Assembly (NCBI GenBank): GCA_000750105.3
Contig: JPHH03000006.1
Location: forward strand, 62,001-126,000
Direction of reading: 5' to 3'
Source: Tolypocladium sp. Sup5 PDA-1
Lineage: Eukaryota > Ascomycota > Sordariomycetes > Hypocreales > Ophiocordycipitaceae
DNA: 64,000 nt
Position 1 is the first letter of the stretch; every line of letters starts with the position of its first letter. The notes under the pieces are model-generated. The model made no database searches, had not been told where the DNA came from, and was given only the letters and a program-made list of their open reading frames with translations. The position numbers were made by a program, and so were the translations under genes. Positions 53,409 to 64,000 of the stretch are shown one piece after another.

Positions 53409-54555
53409 CTATAACTTCCGGAGGATGTCCTCGACAACCTGATCGGTGGTGGCAGAGCCTCCCAGATCTGGGCTCAGGAGCTTGCCCTCCTCGAGGTTGG
53501 CGTCGACGGCGGCGTAGATCTTGGCGGCAGCGGCGGGCTCGTCGAGGAACTCGAGCATGAGGGCAGCGCTCCGCAGGGTGGCAATGGGGTTGGCGATGCC
53601 CTTGCCCATGATGTCAGGCGCGCTGCCGTGGCAAGGCTCGCCAATGGCAAAGCCCTCGCCGACGTTGGCGCTGGGGACGAGGCCGAGGCTGCCAACGAGG
53701 GCGGCGGCGCCGTCGGAGAGGATGTCACCATACAGGTTGGGGGCGACGATGACGTCGTAGTCCTGGGGCTGGCGGAAGAGCTTGTAGACCATGGAGTCGA
53801 CAATCTGCTCCTCAACCTTGATAGAGGCGTACTTGGGGTCGGAGAGGGCGCGCTTGGACGCCTCGCGGAAGAGGCCGTCGGTCTGGGAGAGGACGTTGGA
53901 CTTGTGGGTGATGGTGACGAGCGGCCCCTTGTGAATGCTGGGGGAACCCGACTCGCGGATCTTCTGGCGGCGGAGGGCAATGTCGCCGGCCATGGCGGCG
54001 ATGCGGAACGAGGCCTTTTCGGAGATGCGCTTGATGGCCTCGGCGACCTTGCCGTCGGGAGTGTCGTACGTCTTCTCCTGCTTGACGTAGAGGTCCTCGG
54101 TGTTCTCGCGGACGATGACCATGTCGATGGGCTTGGGGGCGCTCAGGACGGTCTTGACGGGGCGGACATTGGCGTAGAGGTCGAGGCGCTTGCGGAGGGC
54201 GACGATGGGCGACGAGTAGCCCTTGACGGCGTGCGTCGGGGAGCTGACGGCACCGAACAGGGCGCCATCGCACTCGTTGCGCAGGACGTCGACGGTGGCA
54301 TCGGGGAGGGCGGAGCCCGTCTGCTCAAAGGCCTCGAAGCCGGCCTTGAGGTTGACAAAGTCGAACTTGAGGTTGAGGGACGCGGGCAGGGCCTCGAGGA
54401 GGCGGCGGCCGGCGGGGATGACTTCCTTGCCGATGCCGTCACCGGGGATGAGGCCTGGGCGAGACGGGGAGATCAGGTCAGCACGGCGGCGCAGCGAAAT
54501 GACGGGGTGGGCAGTCAATCGTCTTGTTACCGATTCTCAGGGTGCGGACCGACAT
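53409..54555 (-). CDS. LYS12: homoisocitrate dehydrogenase (lysine biosynthesis)
   Basis: Oxidatively decarboxylates homoisocitrate to 2-oxoadipate with NAD in the fungal alpha-aminoadipate lysine pathway, in mitochondria. Exons on the minus strand 54555-54531 and 54454-53409 encode 356 residues; the tiny first exon gives MSVRTLRI. Motifs of the decarboxylating dehydrogenase family are IPGDGIGKEV near the start, the substrate region GYSSPIVALRKRLDLYANVRPVK, IVRENTEDLYVKQE, and the cofactor region CHGSAPDIMGKGIANP. The VSSPTHAVKGYSSP segment is that of LYS12, not of isopropylmalate dehydrogenase, which has a G-G-P-K-W sequence there. There is no evident presequence beyond the short N-terminus. 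Third positions are nearly all G or C, which leaves a long spurious open frame on the other strand. Confidence 0.93.
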
Positions 54556-55701
54556 GGTAGGCACTCAATTGGCGTGGGAGATGCTCGATCAGCTGGGTGC
54601 AAGAGGTGTTTTGCGGTGATTATCTCGACGTTGTTGACGATGGGACGGGACTTTTTTCTGGGCCGACGACCGGAGACGGGTGGGGCCCCACATGCGGTGC
54701 GCTCGTTGGAGCTCCGAGGCGCCGAGCAGCCAGCCGACGGGCCCAGCCCAGCCCAGGGCACCTCATCGTTTGTATGTACGAGTATCCGTACGGAGTAACG
54801 TACGGAGTACGGACTACTCCGTACTGAATCAGGGGCTCACAGCGGCGTCCCCAGACACTAGCTGCAGCATGGGAACAATGGAATGGAACGCTTCGGCACC
54901 GCTAATGCAAAGTACCTTGAACGTGCATCGCGGTGCTTGTTTCGTGCATAACGAGGGCTGGAACCTGACTCTCAGTCCTTGGCTCCTCTACGAGGCACGA
55001 ACAACTTGCAAGTAATACTCCGTACGTCCGTACTTCCTACCTAGGTACATATGACAGATCGTGGCCCGCGCTACGGTAGCTTGGGTTTGCCCTGACATAC
55101 CCTGCATGCTTTGTTCGTACATAAGTAATCTGCCACATCACCCCATGTTTGGTTGGTTGCCGTGGCCGCAGGTGGATGCCAACTGGCAACGGGAGCGACA
55201 TTGAACGGATGACGCTTTATTATTAGGCTCTCGGGACGGGACCTGACGGCAACGTGAAGGTACCCGGACGGTACGCGCGCAAACGAGCTGGAGGCTCCTG
55301 GAGGTAATTGGGCTCGCTGCCTGAGCCCCGAGGTGAGATGGCCTTGGCTCCACCAGCCGCTCATGACACAGAAGCAGAAGCCCCTGATTTCCCGCGTCGT
55401 GCCGCGCCTGGACTGTGGGGGTAAAAGTACATCGCGGTACCTGGAACTTGGGGACACAGGCACAGGCCCAGGCACCTCGTCGAGCTCCATCCGCCCCCGA
55501 CCGCGACTCGTTCCATTTGCCCTTGGCCTTGTTGACCACGCCTCCCTTAATTGCTTCTTCCTCGCCTCTCCCAGCCAGCTCAGCCGCTCGCTATGTGCAT
55601 GTTGCATTGCATTCCGCATCTATGACCCGTGCACCGCCGTCCTTCGTTCTGCTAGACTCCAGGGACACCCGCGTCGCATCTTCGCCCGCGGCGACATCAC
55701 C
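54556..55701. other. divergent intergenic region with TACGGAGTA motif cluster
   Basis: 1146 bases, with promoters of LYS12 and of the disordered-protein gene. It includes dense TACGGAGTA/TACTCCGTA-type motifs at 54785-54826 and 55013-55037. No gene supported. Confidence 0.55.
54785..54826. repeat. TACGGAGTA/TACTCCGTA motif cluster
   Basis: Within 42 bases there are two CGTACGGAGTA copies and one inverted ACTCCGTAC copy, able to form nested hairpins. Confidence 0.8.
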
Positions 55702-58123
55702 ATGAGCCAGGTTAAGAACCTGAGAGCCATGTTCGAGAACAAAGGGGACACGAGCCCGCCAGACCGAGGAAGATCACCTGGTGTCTCAACCTCGATGTCG
55801 AACCCCGCAGGTAGGTACGAGTAGGCACTCCAATGCCTTGCATCCTCCTCCCTCCCCTCCCCTATCTCGCCTCCTCATCCGCGATGCCTTGTGTGAAGCT
55901 GCCGCGCTCCCCTTCTCCGCCACCAGCGCCGCCAAACCGCCTCCTGCCCTTTGGTACTTGATAGATACCAGAGAGTAGTCGCAAGCCAGACGGACGGTGC
56001 GCGACGGAGGACGCGAGGCCGAATTCTATGCGGCATTGGCTGCGGTGCTAACGAGAACCTTACTCTCAGGCACCAACGGCTCCGGATCCCCTAGACCACT
56101 CTCCAAGGTTCGCACAAACTTTGTTGCCATTGAGAAAGACGGCCGTATGGGCCTCAGACGAGACCACAGCGGAGAGTCAAGTCTGTCCAGACGTCGTTTG
56201 AGCATCGAAACCGACGCCGAATCTACATCCACGTTCCCAGACCGGCCCGCCATGGCATCCTCCGACGACCTCACCAAGCCTATGCGCAAGCTGTTCGTCA
56301 GCGAGCCGATCCCCGAGTCCCCCCGCCAGCCTCTCGACGCGAACCACTTCTTCCAAGACGCTGGGGCTGTTTCTGACAAGCCGAGGACCGACCCAGACAA
56401 GAGGCTAGGCGAGGAGCAGCCCGCCGCTGCCCTTACACCGGCCGACCCGACCACAAAGACCTCTTCGGAAGGCGCCGTGGCCAAGGAGATGACGCCTGTG
56501 TCGTCTAACGGAGGACGCAAGAGAGACAAGAACCAGGCCAACGCCTCTGCTGCACAACCGAGGACGACGGCGACAGTGCCTAAGAAGAGTACCAATGCTG
56601 CAAAGCCAACAGCGAAGGCGATCACGAAGGCGCCTTCAGCGAGTAAATCGTCTACCGAAGCACTAAAGAGGGCTGATGCGAAGTCGACCGCAAAGGCATT
56701 CGAGAAGCCGGGCCTCAAACGGGAGACGGTCGCCGCCACAACCAAGCCAGCGACTTCCGCAGCCAAATCGAAGCCAATGACCTCGACCACGGCAAATAAA
56801 CCCCAACCTCTCAAGATAGCAGGCCACAGTGACACTGGGTTTGTCAAGCCGAAACCAAAGTCTCCCACCAAGCCTGTGAATCTTCCTTCCTCGCTCATGG
56901 CACCAACTGCCTCGTCCGTGTCCAAGGGCAGCGCTCCGAGACAGTCTTTGTCCAGGCAGTCTGGAAGCCTGCAGAACCCAAGCGCCCCCGCACACAGCTC
57001 TACCCGGGCGAGTTTGTCCACCACTTCAACCTCGGCTCAATACATCAAGCGGCAGGGGTCTGCAATCGGTCGACCCAGGCCCAGTGTTGGCCCTCCGCCT
57101 AGCAAGGCATCACAACCAGAAGCCAGCGCCGGAAAGCGACAGAGCCACGTGGATGAGGGCTTCCTGGCAAGGATGATGAGGCCAACGCAGTCTTCGTCGT
57201 CCAAGACAGCGGACAAGAACACATTGACCCCTCCCAAGAAGACAGCTCCGCGGCCGTCAACATCAGCGACTGATCATAGCTTGCGGCAAGAAACGAGTGC
57301 TCGAAAGCCGGCAGGGCCTAAGAACTTGGCAGCCACGAAGCCTCGGGCACCAAGTTCGCAAGAACTCGAGGCTGCACGGACTCCTGAGAATATTCCGCAT
57401 GAGACAGTCAACACTAAGACCACAGAGTCGGCCGCCTGTTCTATCCAGGGCTCTGCTGAGGTCCCGACGACCGTGGTACCACACAACCCGGAGCCCACTC
57501 CTGAGCCGGAACCGGCAGACGCCATTGTCCCTGAGACGGCCCAGGTTGCAACAGCCGCGGAGGTGGCTGCCGTCGCGCACGAAGCCGACTTGGTTCAGAC
57601 GCCGGTCGAGGACGCGGACCCTGAGACTGCACGCGTGGAGACAGCTGAGGACGCCGTCGCTCTCGCCCAGGAGACAGACCTGGTCCAAACACCCGCAAAG
57701 CCAGACATCGCCACGCCTCACCTTGATCCCACCCTGACCGACGAGCCCGCTCCTGAGGCTGATCACACGGAAGTGGCCGAGGGAGAAAAAGAAGTGTCTC
57801 ATGAAGACATTAGTCACAGCCATGCGTCTCGGGAAGAGCCAGCTTTGGAATTCAATATACCCGAGCCAGCAAAGAACACTGAGAGCGATATAGGCGATGC
57901 CGCGCACGAGGTTGCAGAGAAGCCTCTTGCAGAATCCGCCAATGCTGCATCAGAAAGCGTGCCGGCAGTTTCGGTCGAAGACGGTGAGGACGAGTCTGTT
58001 CTTGTGCATGACGCTGCGACAGACATTGCAGCAATGCACGGAGCTGAAGGCTCAGATCACCGTCCTCTCAGCGAGTCAGAGCAACAAGTCAAGGGAGCTG
58101 GAGACGAGCTGGCTGCGCAATAG
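55702..58123 (+). CDS. large disordered Ser/Thr/Pro/Ala/Lys-rich protein, function unknown
   Basis: Exons 55702-55810 and 56070-58123 encode 720 residues. The intron is 259 bases, with GTAGGT donor, GCTAAC branch site and CAG acceptor. Short conserved-looking blocks stand out from the low-complexity sequence: SQVKNLRAMFENKG with RGRSPG at the N-terminus, RPLSKVRTNFVAIEKDGRMG near residue 45, and GFVKPKPKSPTKPVNLPSS near residue 293. The middle is basic and Ala/Lys/Thr-rich, and the last third acidic and Glu/Ala/Pro-rich with loosely repeated ETADLVQTP-type phrases. There is no signal peptide or membrane segment. I recall similar proteins in other Sordariomycetes annotated only as hypothetical or mucin-like. 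A cytoskeletal or chromatin scaffold role is possible but not shown. Confidence 0.72.
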
Positions 58124-58580
58124 CCATTACTCGCAATGGTCCAGGCGAACAGGCAACTTGGTATTTCTTGCAGGACGACGGCAGTTTGTGTAAGACAAGG
58201 TGTTAAAGCATAGAATTTATAATTGTCCAAGGCTGTGGTGGAGGGTTTTGCACTTTTTGTTTTATTGGCGCAATCTAGTCCAGGAGTATGTAGCTTCACC
58301 CAAGATACCTAGGATACGTGATATAGCATTGGTAAAACGTGAAAATTGAGTGCAATATATATTGTGTGATGGTGGTAGGTCGGTTGGCCGAAGTCTGCCC
58401 AACCCTCCTCTCAGACAGGTTCGCTGCCCTCCCTCCATGCACCTCTCCTGATACCCAATGCCCGCGCCGGGGCCTCTCTTTCTAGTCGTACAGCAAGTTC
58501 CAAGGTATTGTTATTGTGACATGATTATATCGTGGTGGGTTTGTACATCTACACTCCTCCGCAACATGTGGCCCTGTTGC
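58124..58580. other. convergent intergenic region
   Basis: 3' flanks of the disordered-protein gene and of uS8m; A/T-rich around 58200-58380. No gene seen. Confidence 0.6.
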
Positions 58581-59081
58581 TCATGACACTCGGCAGATGA
58601 GCACGCCTCCCACTTTTCGCGCCAGAGCCTCTCTCGCCTCGAGGACTCCCCGCGACGTGGCCACGAACATGCACTCGCCCAAGTTCAGCCCGGGGACGAC
58701 GCCGCCCTTGAGCTTGGCCGGGAAGCCCCTCGTCAGCCTGGCGAGCTCCTGGACGTCGGCCGTCATGAGGCGCGAGGGCTTGCTGATGACGTGGGCCTTG
58801 GAAAGGACGGGCTTGCCGTCCCAGTACTTCATGCCGAGCCATATGCGCATCTGGGCGACGTTTGCGCTCGTGACGACCTCGGGGGCCTCGGCGACCATCT
58901 GCTCCATGGTGGGCGGATGCGGGCCGGCGCGGTAGACGGCGGAGAAGAAGCCGGAGCGGTGCATGGCGAGGGCGAGGTGGAGGTTGTACTTTGAGTTTTG
59001 TATCGACGTGATGCCCAGACGCGCCTTGGCGGCGTTTTGCAGGTGGGAGCACATGTGTGCGATGTTGAGGATGGACGGCAT
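58581..59081 (-). CDS. MRPS8: mitochondrial small-subunit ribosomal protein uS8m (S8)
   Basis: A single exon of 166 residues starting MPSILNIAHMCSHLQNAAKA, which matches the start of fungal mitochondrial S8. The core alternates as in bacterial S8: SKYNLHLALAMHRSGFFSAV, then ANVAQMRIWLGMKYWDGKPV, then VISKPSRLMTADVQELARL. The conserved C-terminal rRNA-binding part is GVVPGLNLGECMFVATSRGVL, with GGVLICRVS at the end. There is no separate presequence, as is usual for this protein. It binds the central domain of the small rRNA early in assembly. The yeast homologue is MRPS8. Confidence 0.92.
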   Translation of the reverse strand: MPSILNIAHMCSHLQNAAKARLGITSIQNSKYNLHLALAMHRSGFFSAVYRAGPHPPTMEQMVAEAPEVVTSANVAQMRIWLGMKYWDGKPVLSKAHVISKPSRLMTADVQELARLTRGFPAKLKGGVVPGLNLGECMFVATSRGVLEAREALARKVGGVLICRVS

Positions 59082-59949
59082 GATGGGCGAGGTGTGGACG
59101 GGGAGGCACGTCGAGGGGGGTTCGGCGAGGGGGTAGATGGGTTGATCGGGATTCGGGCCCGGAGGTAGGAAAGGCGAGAGTCAAGCACGGCTCGATGTTC
59201 CTTCGTGAGGGCGACTCGCTCGAACGGACTGTAGTTACGCGGAACATTAGTATAGGTGGTTGGAGGTCAAAGTCGCCGCGGCACACTCACACTTCTGCGA
59301 GCCACCTGTGTGCAACGGCTCGTCTCTTGGCGTAGCGATTGACTTCCCGTTCGCCTAGACGACGACCTTGAACCCTCAGCTTCGCCCAATTGCAGGCGGA
59401 ACAAGGATGATCATGGAGATGTCGAGGGCGTCTGGCAGCTTGGGTGTCGCGTGGGCAACGGTCGCAGACGGCCAAAATTTCAGAGCAGGGGAGTGTGACT
59501 AAGCAGCTACGACGGCTATCACTTGATTCAGTACTAACAATTTCGCGGGCGCTGGGGTTGTCTGCATAAAGGGTCCTTGTCGAAAAATGAACAAGAGATG
59601 CTCAATGATACGGAACACATTTCTAATTTTCTTTACTCGAGATCTATTCTGTATTTTCTATATGCCAGTCCTGTCTTATCTCGCGCATTTGTGCCGCACC
59701 TCCAGGAGGCTGGTCACGTGTGGTCATGCCCAACTTGAATGCTTCGATCTGTACTGCTAAACATCCTATTTCACACACACTATTTCTCTCCTGCACTGTA
59801 ATTGGGGTATATGCGTCGGCTAATCTTCCAAGGCCGCAATCAGTGATCCTTGCGCCCAGAGTCGTCCTAGCGGAGTTGGAGTTGTGAGTAGGTAGTATAC
59901 ATTCGGCCCCCGTCCATCCGCCTGCGCCGCTCAGCTCGAAGAGGCAGTG
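59082..59949. other. intergenic region upstream of uS8m
   Basis: 868 bases: uS8m promoter and leader at the left, 3' flank of KMO at the right. A/T-rich segment 59590-59680. No gene seen. Confidence 0.55.
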
Positions 59950-61743
59950 TTAAAAGCCAAAGAGACCAAGGAGGGAGGAAAGTATGGATCTACGGTGCTT
60001 GTAGGTCAGAATGATGGCAGTGAGGGCAAAGGGACTGGCCAGCAACCCCACGACACTCCGCATCAGCACCGCCCCCTGGTGGTCGCTCTTCCGCACAACG
60101 GCAGCGTAGCCCTCGTTGCTGAAGCTGACCCTCGAGTACTTCGTGTGCCAGCCAAAATTGGGGAAGTTGACGCTCATAAACTCCTCGAGGAACTTGCGGA
60201 GCCGGTACCGCTTGGAGAGGACAGACGACCGCATCTCGACGTAGTTTTGCAGCGCCAGGGCGTTGATGGCATGGGCGTCGGGTTCCCGCACCACCGAGTA
60301 CTCCGCCAGCGCCTGTGATCTCTGGAGAGGGGACATGGTGGCGGACCCGAGGCCCCCGTTGGGATCGTTTTCGCACACCTCGGCGTGCTTGTCGAGAATC
60401 GAAAAGAGGATGCGCACGTCTTCCATGCCTGCGTTCATGCCTTGGCCGTAGAACGGCACCATGGCGTGTGCGGCATCGCCGACGATGACGCCGGACGAGC
60501 CGTGGTGGTAGGGCCGGCACTTGAGGCTGATTAGGGGGAGGTGAGGGTTCTCCTTGAACGACGAGATGAGGCTCTCGCTGGGAATCAAGTCCGTGACGCC
60601 GGGGAAGTGCTGGTCAAAGAAGGCGGGCAAACTAGACGGGTCGCTCTCCAGTTCGGAGATTTGCTTGCTGGGGAGAAACAGGGTGCACGTAAAGGATCCA
60701 TCCTCGCTGGGAATGGCAATGAACATGAAATCCTTGCCCGGCCAAATGTGCAAGTGGTTCGGCGATATCTGGAACTTGGCCCAAGGGCCGTCCTTGGGCC
60801 CAGTTTCTCTCGCGCCGAGCTGGAACTCACACCAGATTGTGTCGATGTACTCTTGCTGGTAATCCATCCGGGAAAACTTCATCAAGTGATAGCGCACGGC
60901 TGAATGCGCGCCGTCTGCGCCAATCATGAGGTCGAAGGTGATTTCAATCTCCCTGGGGCGGCCATTCCCATTCAGGGAGGCGTCCCGGTCCCGGGCCTCG
61001 AACCAGGCGCGACACGTCCGGAAGTCGGCGCCGGTGAGTTTGTGGTTGAAAAACAGCTTGACATTGGGCATTGAGTCAAGGATGTCGAGGAGGCGCGAGT
61101 TGAGATCTGAACGGTCAATCGCGTATATTGCCTGGTTTACGCGATACGGTCAGCGAGGGTCTGCCATGGCAAGTTGGAGCGAAACTTCGTACTCGACCCT
61201 TTGCATCGTAGTCCTGAGAGTGCTCGTACAAAGCGCCCATGGGCCCCTTGCCGTGAATCATGCGGCCACGCATGGGGATTGTGCCGTCCATGACCGTCTC
61301 TAGAAGAGTTGGGTAGCCGGCAAGTCGCATGGCATTTATGCCGCGCTCAGACACGGCCAGGTTGATGGACTTTGTGAAGTTGAGCGGTATGGTGCCCGGG
61401 TTCCGCAGGTCTGGAGCCCATTGTCAGTATTGAGTTTCTCGTGAGTCGTTGGGGGCTCTCGGGAACAAGAGTGTGTTGTGTCTCAAGCAGTCACACAGCA
61501 AAGTTTGCGCACGGCGCGCAAATTGTCGAGACAAGCAAAGCAACCGCATGTTCGCCTCGGGCCAAACTCGCAAGCACATGTCGCGAGGCAGGCGCCAGCA
61601 AAAAGAAAAGAAAAAGTCAGCTGCAACTTACCTGGCCGTAGCTCATAGACCTCGACCTGGTGGCCTCGGCGAGCTGCATACAGGGCGGCCAACGAGCCGA
61701 CGGGGCCGGCACCGACAATGACTGTCTTTTGTGGCGACTCCAT
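59950..61743 (-). CDS. BNA4: kynurenine 3-monooxygenase (BNA4/KMO)
   Basis: An FAD enzyme of the mitochondrial outer membrane that hydroxylates L-kynurenine with NADPH and oxygen, in tryptophan breakdown and de novo NAD synthesis. Exons on the minus strand 61743-61632, 61410-61193 and 61131-59950 encode 503 residues. The FAD-binding G-A-G-P-V-G is at residues 11-16. The exon junction ELRPDLRNPG leads to SINLAVSERG, typical of KMO. Further motifs are DLMIGADGAHSAVRY (GD-type), the substrate region CRPYHHG, and VGDAAHAMVPFYGQGMNAG (second FAD motif). A C-terminal hydrophobic segment (LLASPFALTAIILTY) is the likely membrane anchor. The donor of intron 2 is GTACGA. Divergent from methionine aminopeptidase. 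Confidence 0.95.
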
Positions 61744-62522
61744 GACGTGCTGGGCCACCTGCGACAGGCTGGATGAGAGGAATCGTTTTCGTTCTGTTAC
61801 TAGCTCAAGGGTGCTGGCGTGTGAAAGAGGAAGGGAAGAGGTCCGTCTCCGTGAGGAAGAAGAGGCAAATCGAGGGCATGGTTGACCCGAGGAACGGGCA
61901 AAGGGCGGGAGAGTCACACGAGCCGAGTTTATTTATCCATCATAGGGCGCAGCGCTGATAGGACCATGGGCTATAGGTGCTAATACGTATTAAAGTTGCT
62001 CATACAACACTTGTCGACCTTGCGCCATCGGTCGCATCTCCTTTGGAGGCGACCCGGTTAATTGTCTTGTCTTGGCCTGTCTGGTCTTGCAGGGCTTCCA
62101 GCTTCCGCGTCGCAGCGGGCTGCAGTGGTCCATAGGTACGTAGGTACTTCGGAGCAGTGGTGGTGCAGAGCGCCCGGGCCGCTGCAGGTCTATGGCTCTC
62201 CCCATGCCGTCCGGTCGAGTCCCTGAATCATCATTCATTGAAGAGGAAGCCTCCACCTCATGCAAAAAAAAAAACCCCCCCGAGAGTTAACGGCACGTTA
62301 GGGGAGCCCCACCAGAGGACGCCCTTGCTGTTTTCAGCGTTTGCGATCTGAGCATCCAACCCAACCACCACCCGCTTCCAAGTTCCAACACCTCAGCCTC
62401 CCGTGATCCAAGCTGTTCCTCGCTCCCTCATCCGTGTGTCCTCCACTGCCAGTACAAAGTACGAGTATTCGTACACGGGCCAGCACAGCCAGCACAGCCA
62501 GCACAGCCAGCACTCGCCAGCC
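61744..62522. promoter_or_regulatory. divergent promoter region, KMO / MAP1
   Basis: 779 bases between the two start codons. It contains an A11-C7 type homopolymer junction at about 62264-62280, a TACGAGTATTCGTA motif at 62459-62473, and a short tandem repeat next to the MAP1 start. Confidence 0.5.
62481..62516 (+). repeat. 9-bp tandem repeat CAGCACAGC (four copies)
   Basis: Four near-exact copies end seven bases before the MAP1 ATG, probably within its 5' leader. Confidence 0.85.
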
Positions 62523-64000
62523 ATGACCTCCGAGCCGCCTGCAAAGAAGAAGTGCCTGGGGGTGGACTGCGACAACGATGCTGGGTCGCTGCAGTGCCCG
62601 ACCTGCCTCAAGCTCGGCGTCAAGGACAGCTTCTTCTGCTCCCAGGAATGCTTCAAGAAGAGCTGGGTATGGACTCGCCCGGTTCCTTGCTTCGCATACC
62701 GCCACCGCTGCCACTGCTATTTTCCCGCCATATGCTGACCGTACCGTCTATAGGGCACCCACAAGAGCATGCACAAGACGCAAAGTAATATCCTCCACCA
62801 CATCATACCGCCGAAAGCAATCTCACCAGATCCAGCTACCGGATACTATAATCCCTTCCCGAGCTTCCCCTTTGCCGGCCCGCTGCGACCCGTCTACCCC
62901 CTCTCGGAGCACCGCACCTTGCCCAAGACGATCCCCCACCCCGTGTGGTGGCAGGACGGCAACCCGAGATACAGCCGCTCCCTGACGAACCGGAACAAGA
63001 TTGAGATTCTCGATGCCGAGGGCCAGAAGGCCATGCGCAAGAGCTGTCGCCTCGCCCGAGAGGTCCTCGACATCGCCGCCGCCGCCGCCAAGCCTGGTGT
63101 CTCCACGGATTACATCGACGAGATCGTCCACAAGGCCTGCATAGAGAGGAATGTGAGTAACCCGCATATCCTGTGCCCTTGGTGAAGGCATACGGAGAGT
63201 ACGCCGGCGAGAGAGCGCTAGCGCGCGTGTATATGTATGCGGTGACGTGGGGTGACGGAGTGGCAGAGTGTACACGACAAAGGGGAGAGAGTGTGTGACA
63301 GACGAGAGGAGAGAGAGAGAGAGAGAAACAAGAAAGAGGAGCGCAGGCCGGAAAGAGGGAGACGCTGACACCAACTCCCAGTCGTACCCGTCGCCCCTTA
63401 ACTACAACCACTTCCCCAAGTCTTGCTGCACATCGGTCAACGAGGTCATCTGCCACGGAATCCCCGACCAGCGCCTCCTCCTCGACGGCGACATCCTCAA
63501 CATCGACATCTCCATCTATCACGAGGGATTCCACGCAGATCTCAACGAGACGTACTACATTGGCGACAAGGCCAAGGCCGATCCGGAGAATGTGCGCGTC
63601 GTCGAGGCCGCCCGCGAGTGCCTCGAGGAGGCAATCAAGTCGGTCAAGCCGGGCGTGCTGATACGCGAGTTTGGCAACATTATCGAGAAGGTCGCCAAGA
63701 AGAAGGACTGCAGCGTCATCCGGACGTACTGCGGGCATGGAATCAACAAGCTCTTCCACTGCGCCCCCAACGTGCCGCACTACGCCAAGAACAAAGCCGT
63801 CGGCGAGTGCAAGCCTGGCATGACTTTCACCATCGAGCCTATGATTGCGTTGGGCAAGTACAGGGACATTACTTGGCCGGACAACTGGACCAGCACTACA
63901 ATCGACGGCAAGCGCACGGCTCAGTTTGGTGAGATGGCCCCTGCAACAGCACTCACTCTTCGATGGCAAGTGTCCTGTGCTAACAAGCTGGGCAGAGCAT
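62523..64000 (+). CDS. MAP1: methionine aminopeptidase type 1, 5' part
   Basis: Removes the initiator methionine from nascent proteins at the ribosome. Exons 62523-62666, 62754-63152, 63382-63928 and 63996 onward; the gene runs out of the window. The last junction gives AQFEH, as expected. The N-terminal zinc-finger region typical of eukaryotic type 1 enzymes is present (KKCLGVDCDNDAGSLQC then FFCSQECFKKSW). Metal-ligand and pocket segments seen are NEVICHGIPD, ILNIDISIYHEGFHADLNETY, TYCGHGINKLFH and FTIEPMIALG. A 45-base stretch at 62785-62829 begins GTAATA, ends CAG and is divisible by three. It may be a further intron or an insertion before YNPFP. The intron at 63153-63381 holds a GA microsatellite. 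The start ATG follows a tandem repeat. Confidence 0.93.
63307..63328. repeat. (GA)n microsatellite in MAP1 intron
   Basis: About ten GA dinucleotides inside the intron at 63153-63381. Confidence 0.85.

Noticed and set aside
53409..54555. 3-isopropylmalate dehydrogenase (LEU2) as the identity of this gene
   Set aside because: The VSSPTHAVKGYSSP and LYANVRPVK region fits homoisocitrate dehydrogenase; the LEU2-type GG-P-K-W segment is missing.
53628..54560. 310-residue plus-strand open frame over LYS12
   Set aside because: Antisense shadow of a gene with very high G/C third positions; composition is Gly/Asp/Ala/Val-rich with no family features.
1..64000. tRNA or rRNA genes
   Set aside because: I looked for T-arm-like GGTTCRA sequences with matching acceptor stems and found none that fold; a dedicated tRNA scan would be decisive.

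Overview
The window is nuclear DNA of a filamentous ascomycete, most likely a Sordariomycete and probably Hypocreales. The evidence is GC-rich coding sequence with strong G/C third positions, introns that are mostly short (about 50-120 nt) with GT..AG ends and CTAAC-like branch sites, a class II hydrophobin (a family restricted to ascomycetes), and the fungal forms of LYS12, NOG2, TRS85, ADP1 and mS26. I did not identify the species. About 25 protein-coding genes can be modelled with some confidence. I saw no tRNA, rRNA, CRISPR array or intact transposon.

Layout: 1-1374, 3' part of an MFS drug-efflux transporter with an apparent one-base frameshift. 2168-3575, NADP-dependent SDR (TMA29/YdfG type). 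4308-5993 (-), PRPP synthetase-like subunit with a long insert, divergent from an Asteroid-type XPG-fold nuclease (6764-8600). 8788-12078 (-), Cid1-like nucleotidyltransferase with a very large insert, divergent from TFIIF alpha/TFG1 (13649-15845). 16162-17154 (-), CWC26/Bud13, divergent from TRS85 (17629-19950). 20979-26774, an accessory stretch: a frameshifted small secreted glycine-rich protein, a class II hydrophobin with twenty PPGNGN repeats, a long gene-poor span and a weak secreted-protein candidate. 26775-28667, vacuolar amino acid transporter. 28668-31922, gene-poor. 31923-33026, a second SDR with a mitochondrial presequence. 33343-34053 (-), putatively myristoylated unknown protein. 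34835-35425 (-), secreted But2-domain protein. 37670-39916 (-), NOG2, divergent from mS26 (40270-41181). 41504-44974 (-), ADP1-type ABC transporter. 46128-47418, PLP aminotransferase. 48405-49899, GPI-type aspartic protease. 50512-53066, mitochondrial EF-G. 53409-54555 (-), homoisocitrate dehydrogenase. 55702-58123, disordered unknown protein. 58581-59081 (-), mitochondrial uS8. 59950-61743 (-), kynurenine 3-monooxygenase, divergent from methionine aminopeptidase 1 (62523 to the window end).

The genes do not form one pathway or a biosynthetic cluster. Most are housekeeping genes: transcription, splicing, ribosome biogenesis, mitochondrial translation, lysine and NAD metabolism, and vesicle traffic. 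Several pairs share divergent promoters. Surface and secreted functions (hydrophobin, glycine-rich secreted peptide, But2 protein, aspartic protease) are scattered among them.

Most worth a second look: the repeat-extended hydrophobin; the large, partly gag-like insert between palm-domain strands of the Cid1-like enzyme; the altered PRPP loop; single-base frame disruptions confined to accessory genes; and a dispersed TACGGAGTA/TACTCCGTA palindrome family in the intergenic DNA. Splice sites were assigned by eye from frame continuity and family conservation, and need transcript confirmation.
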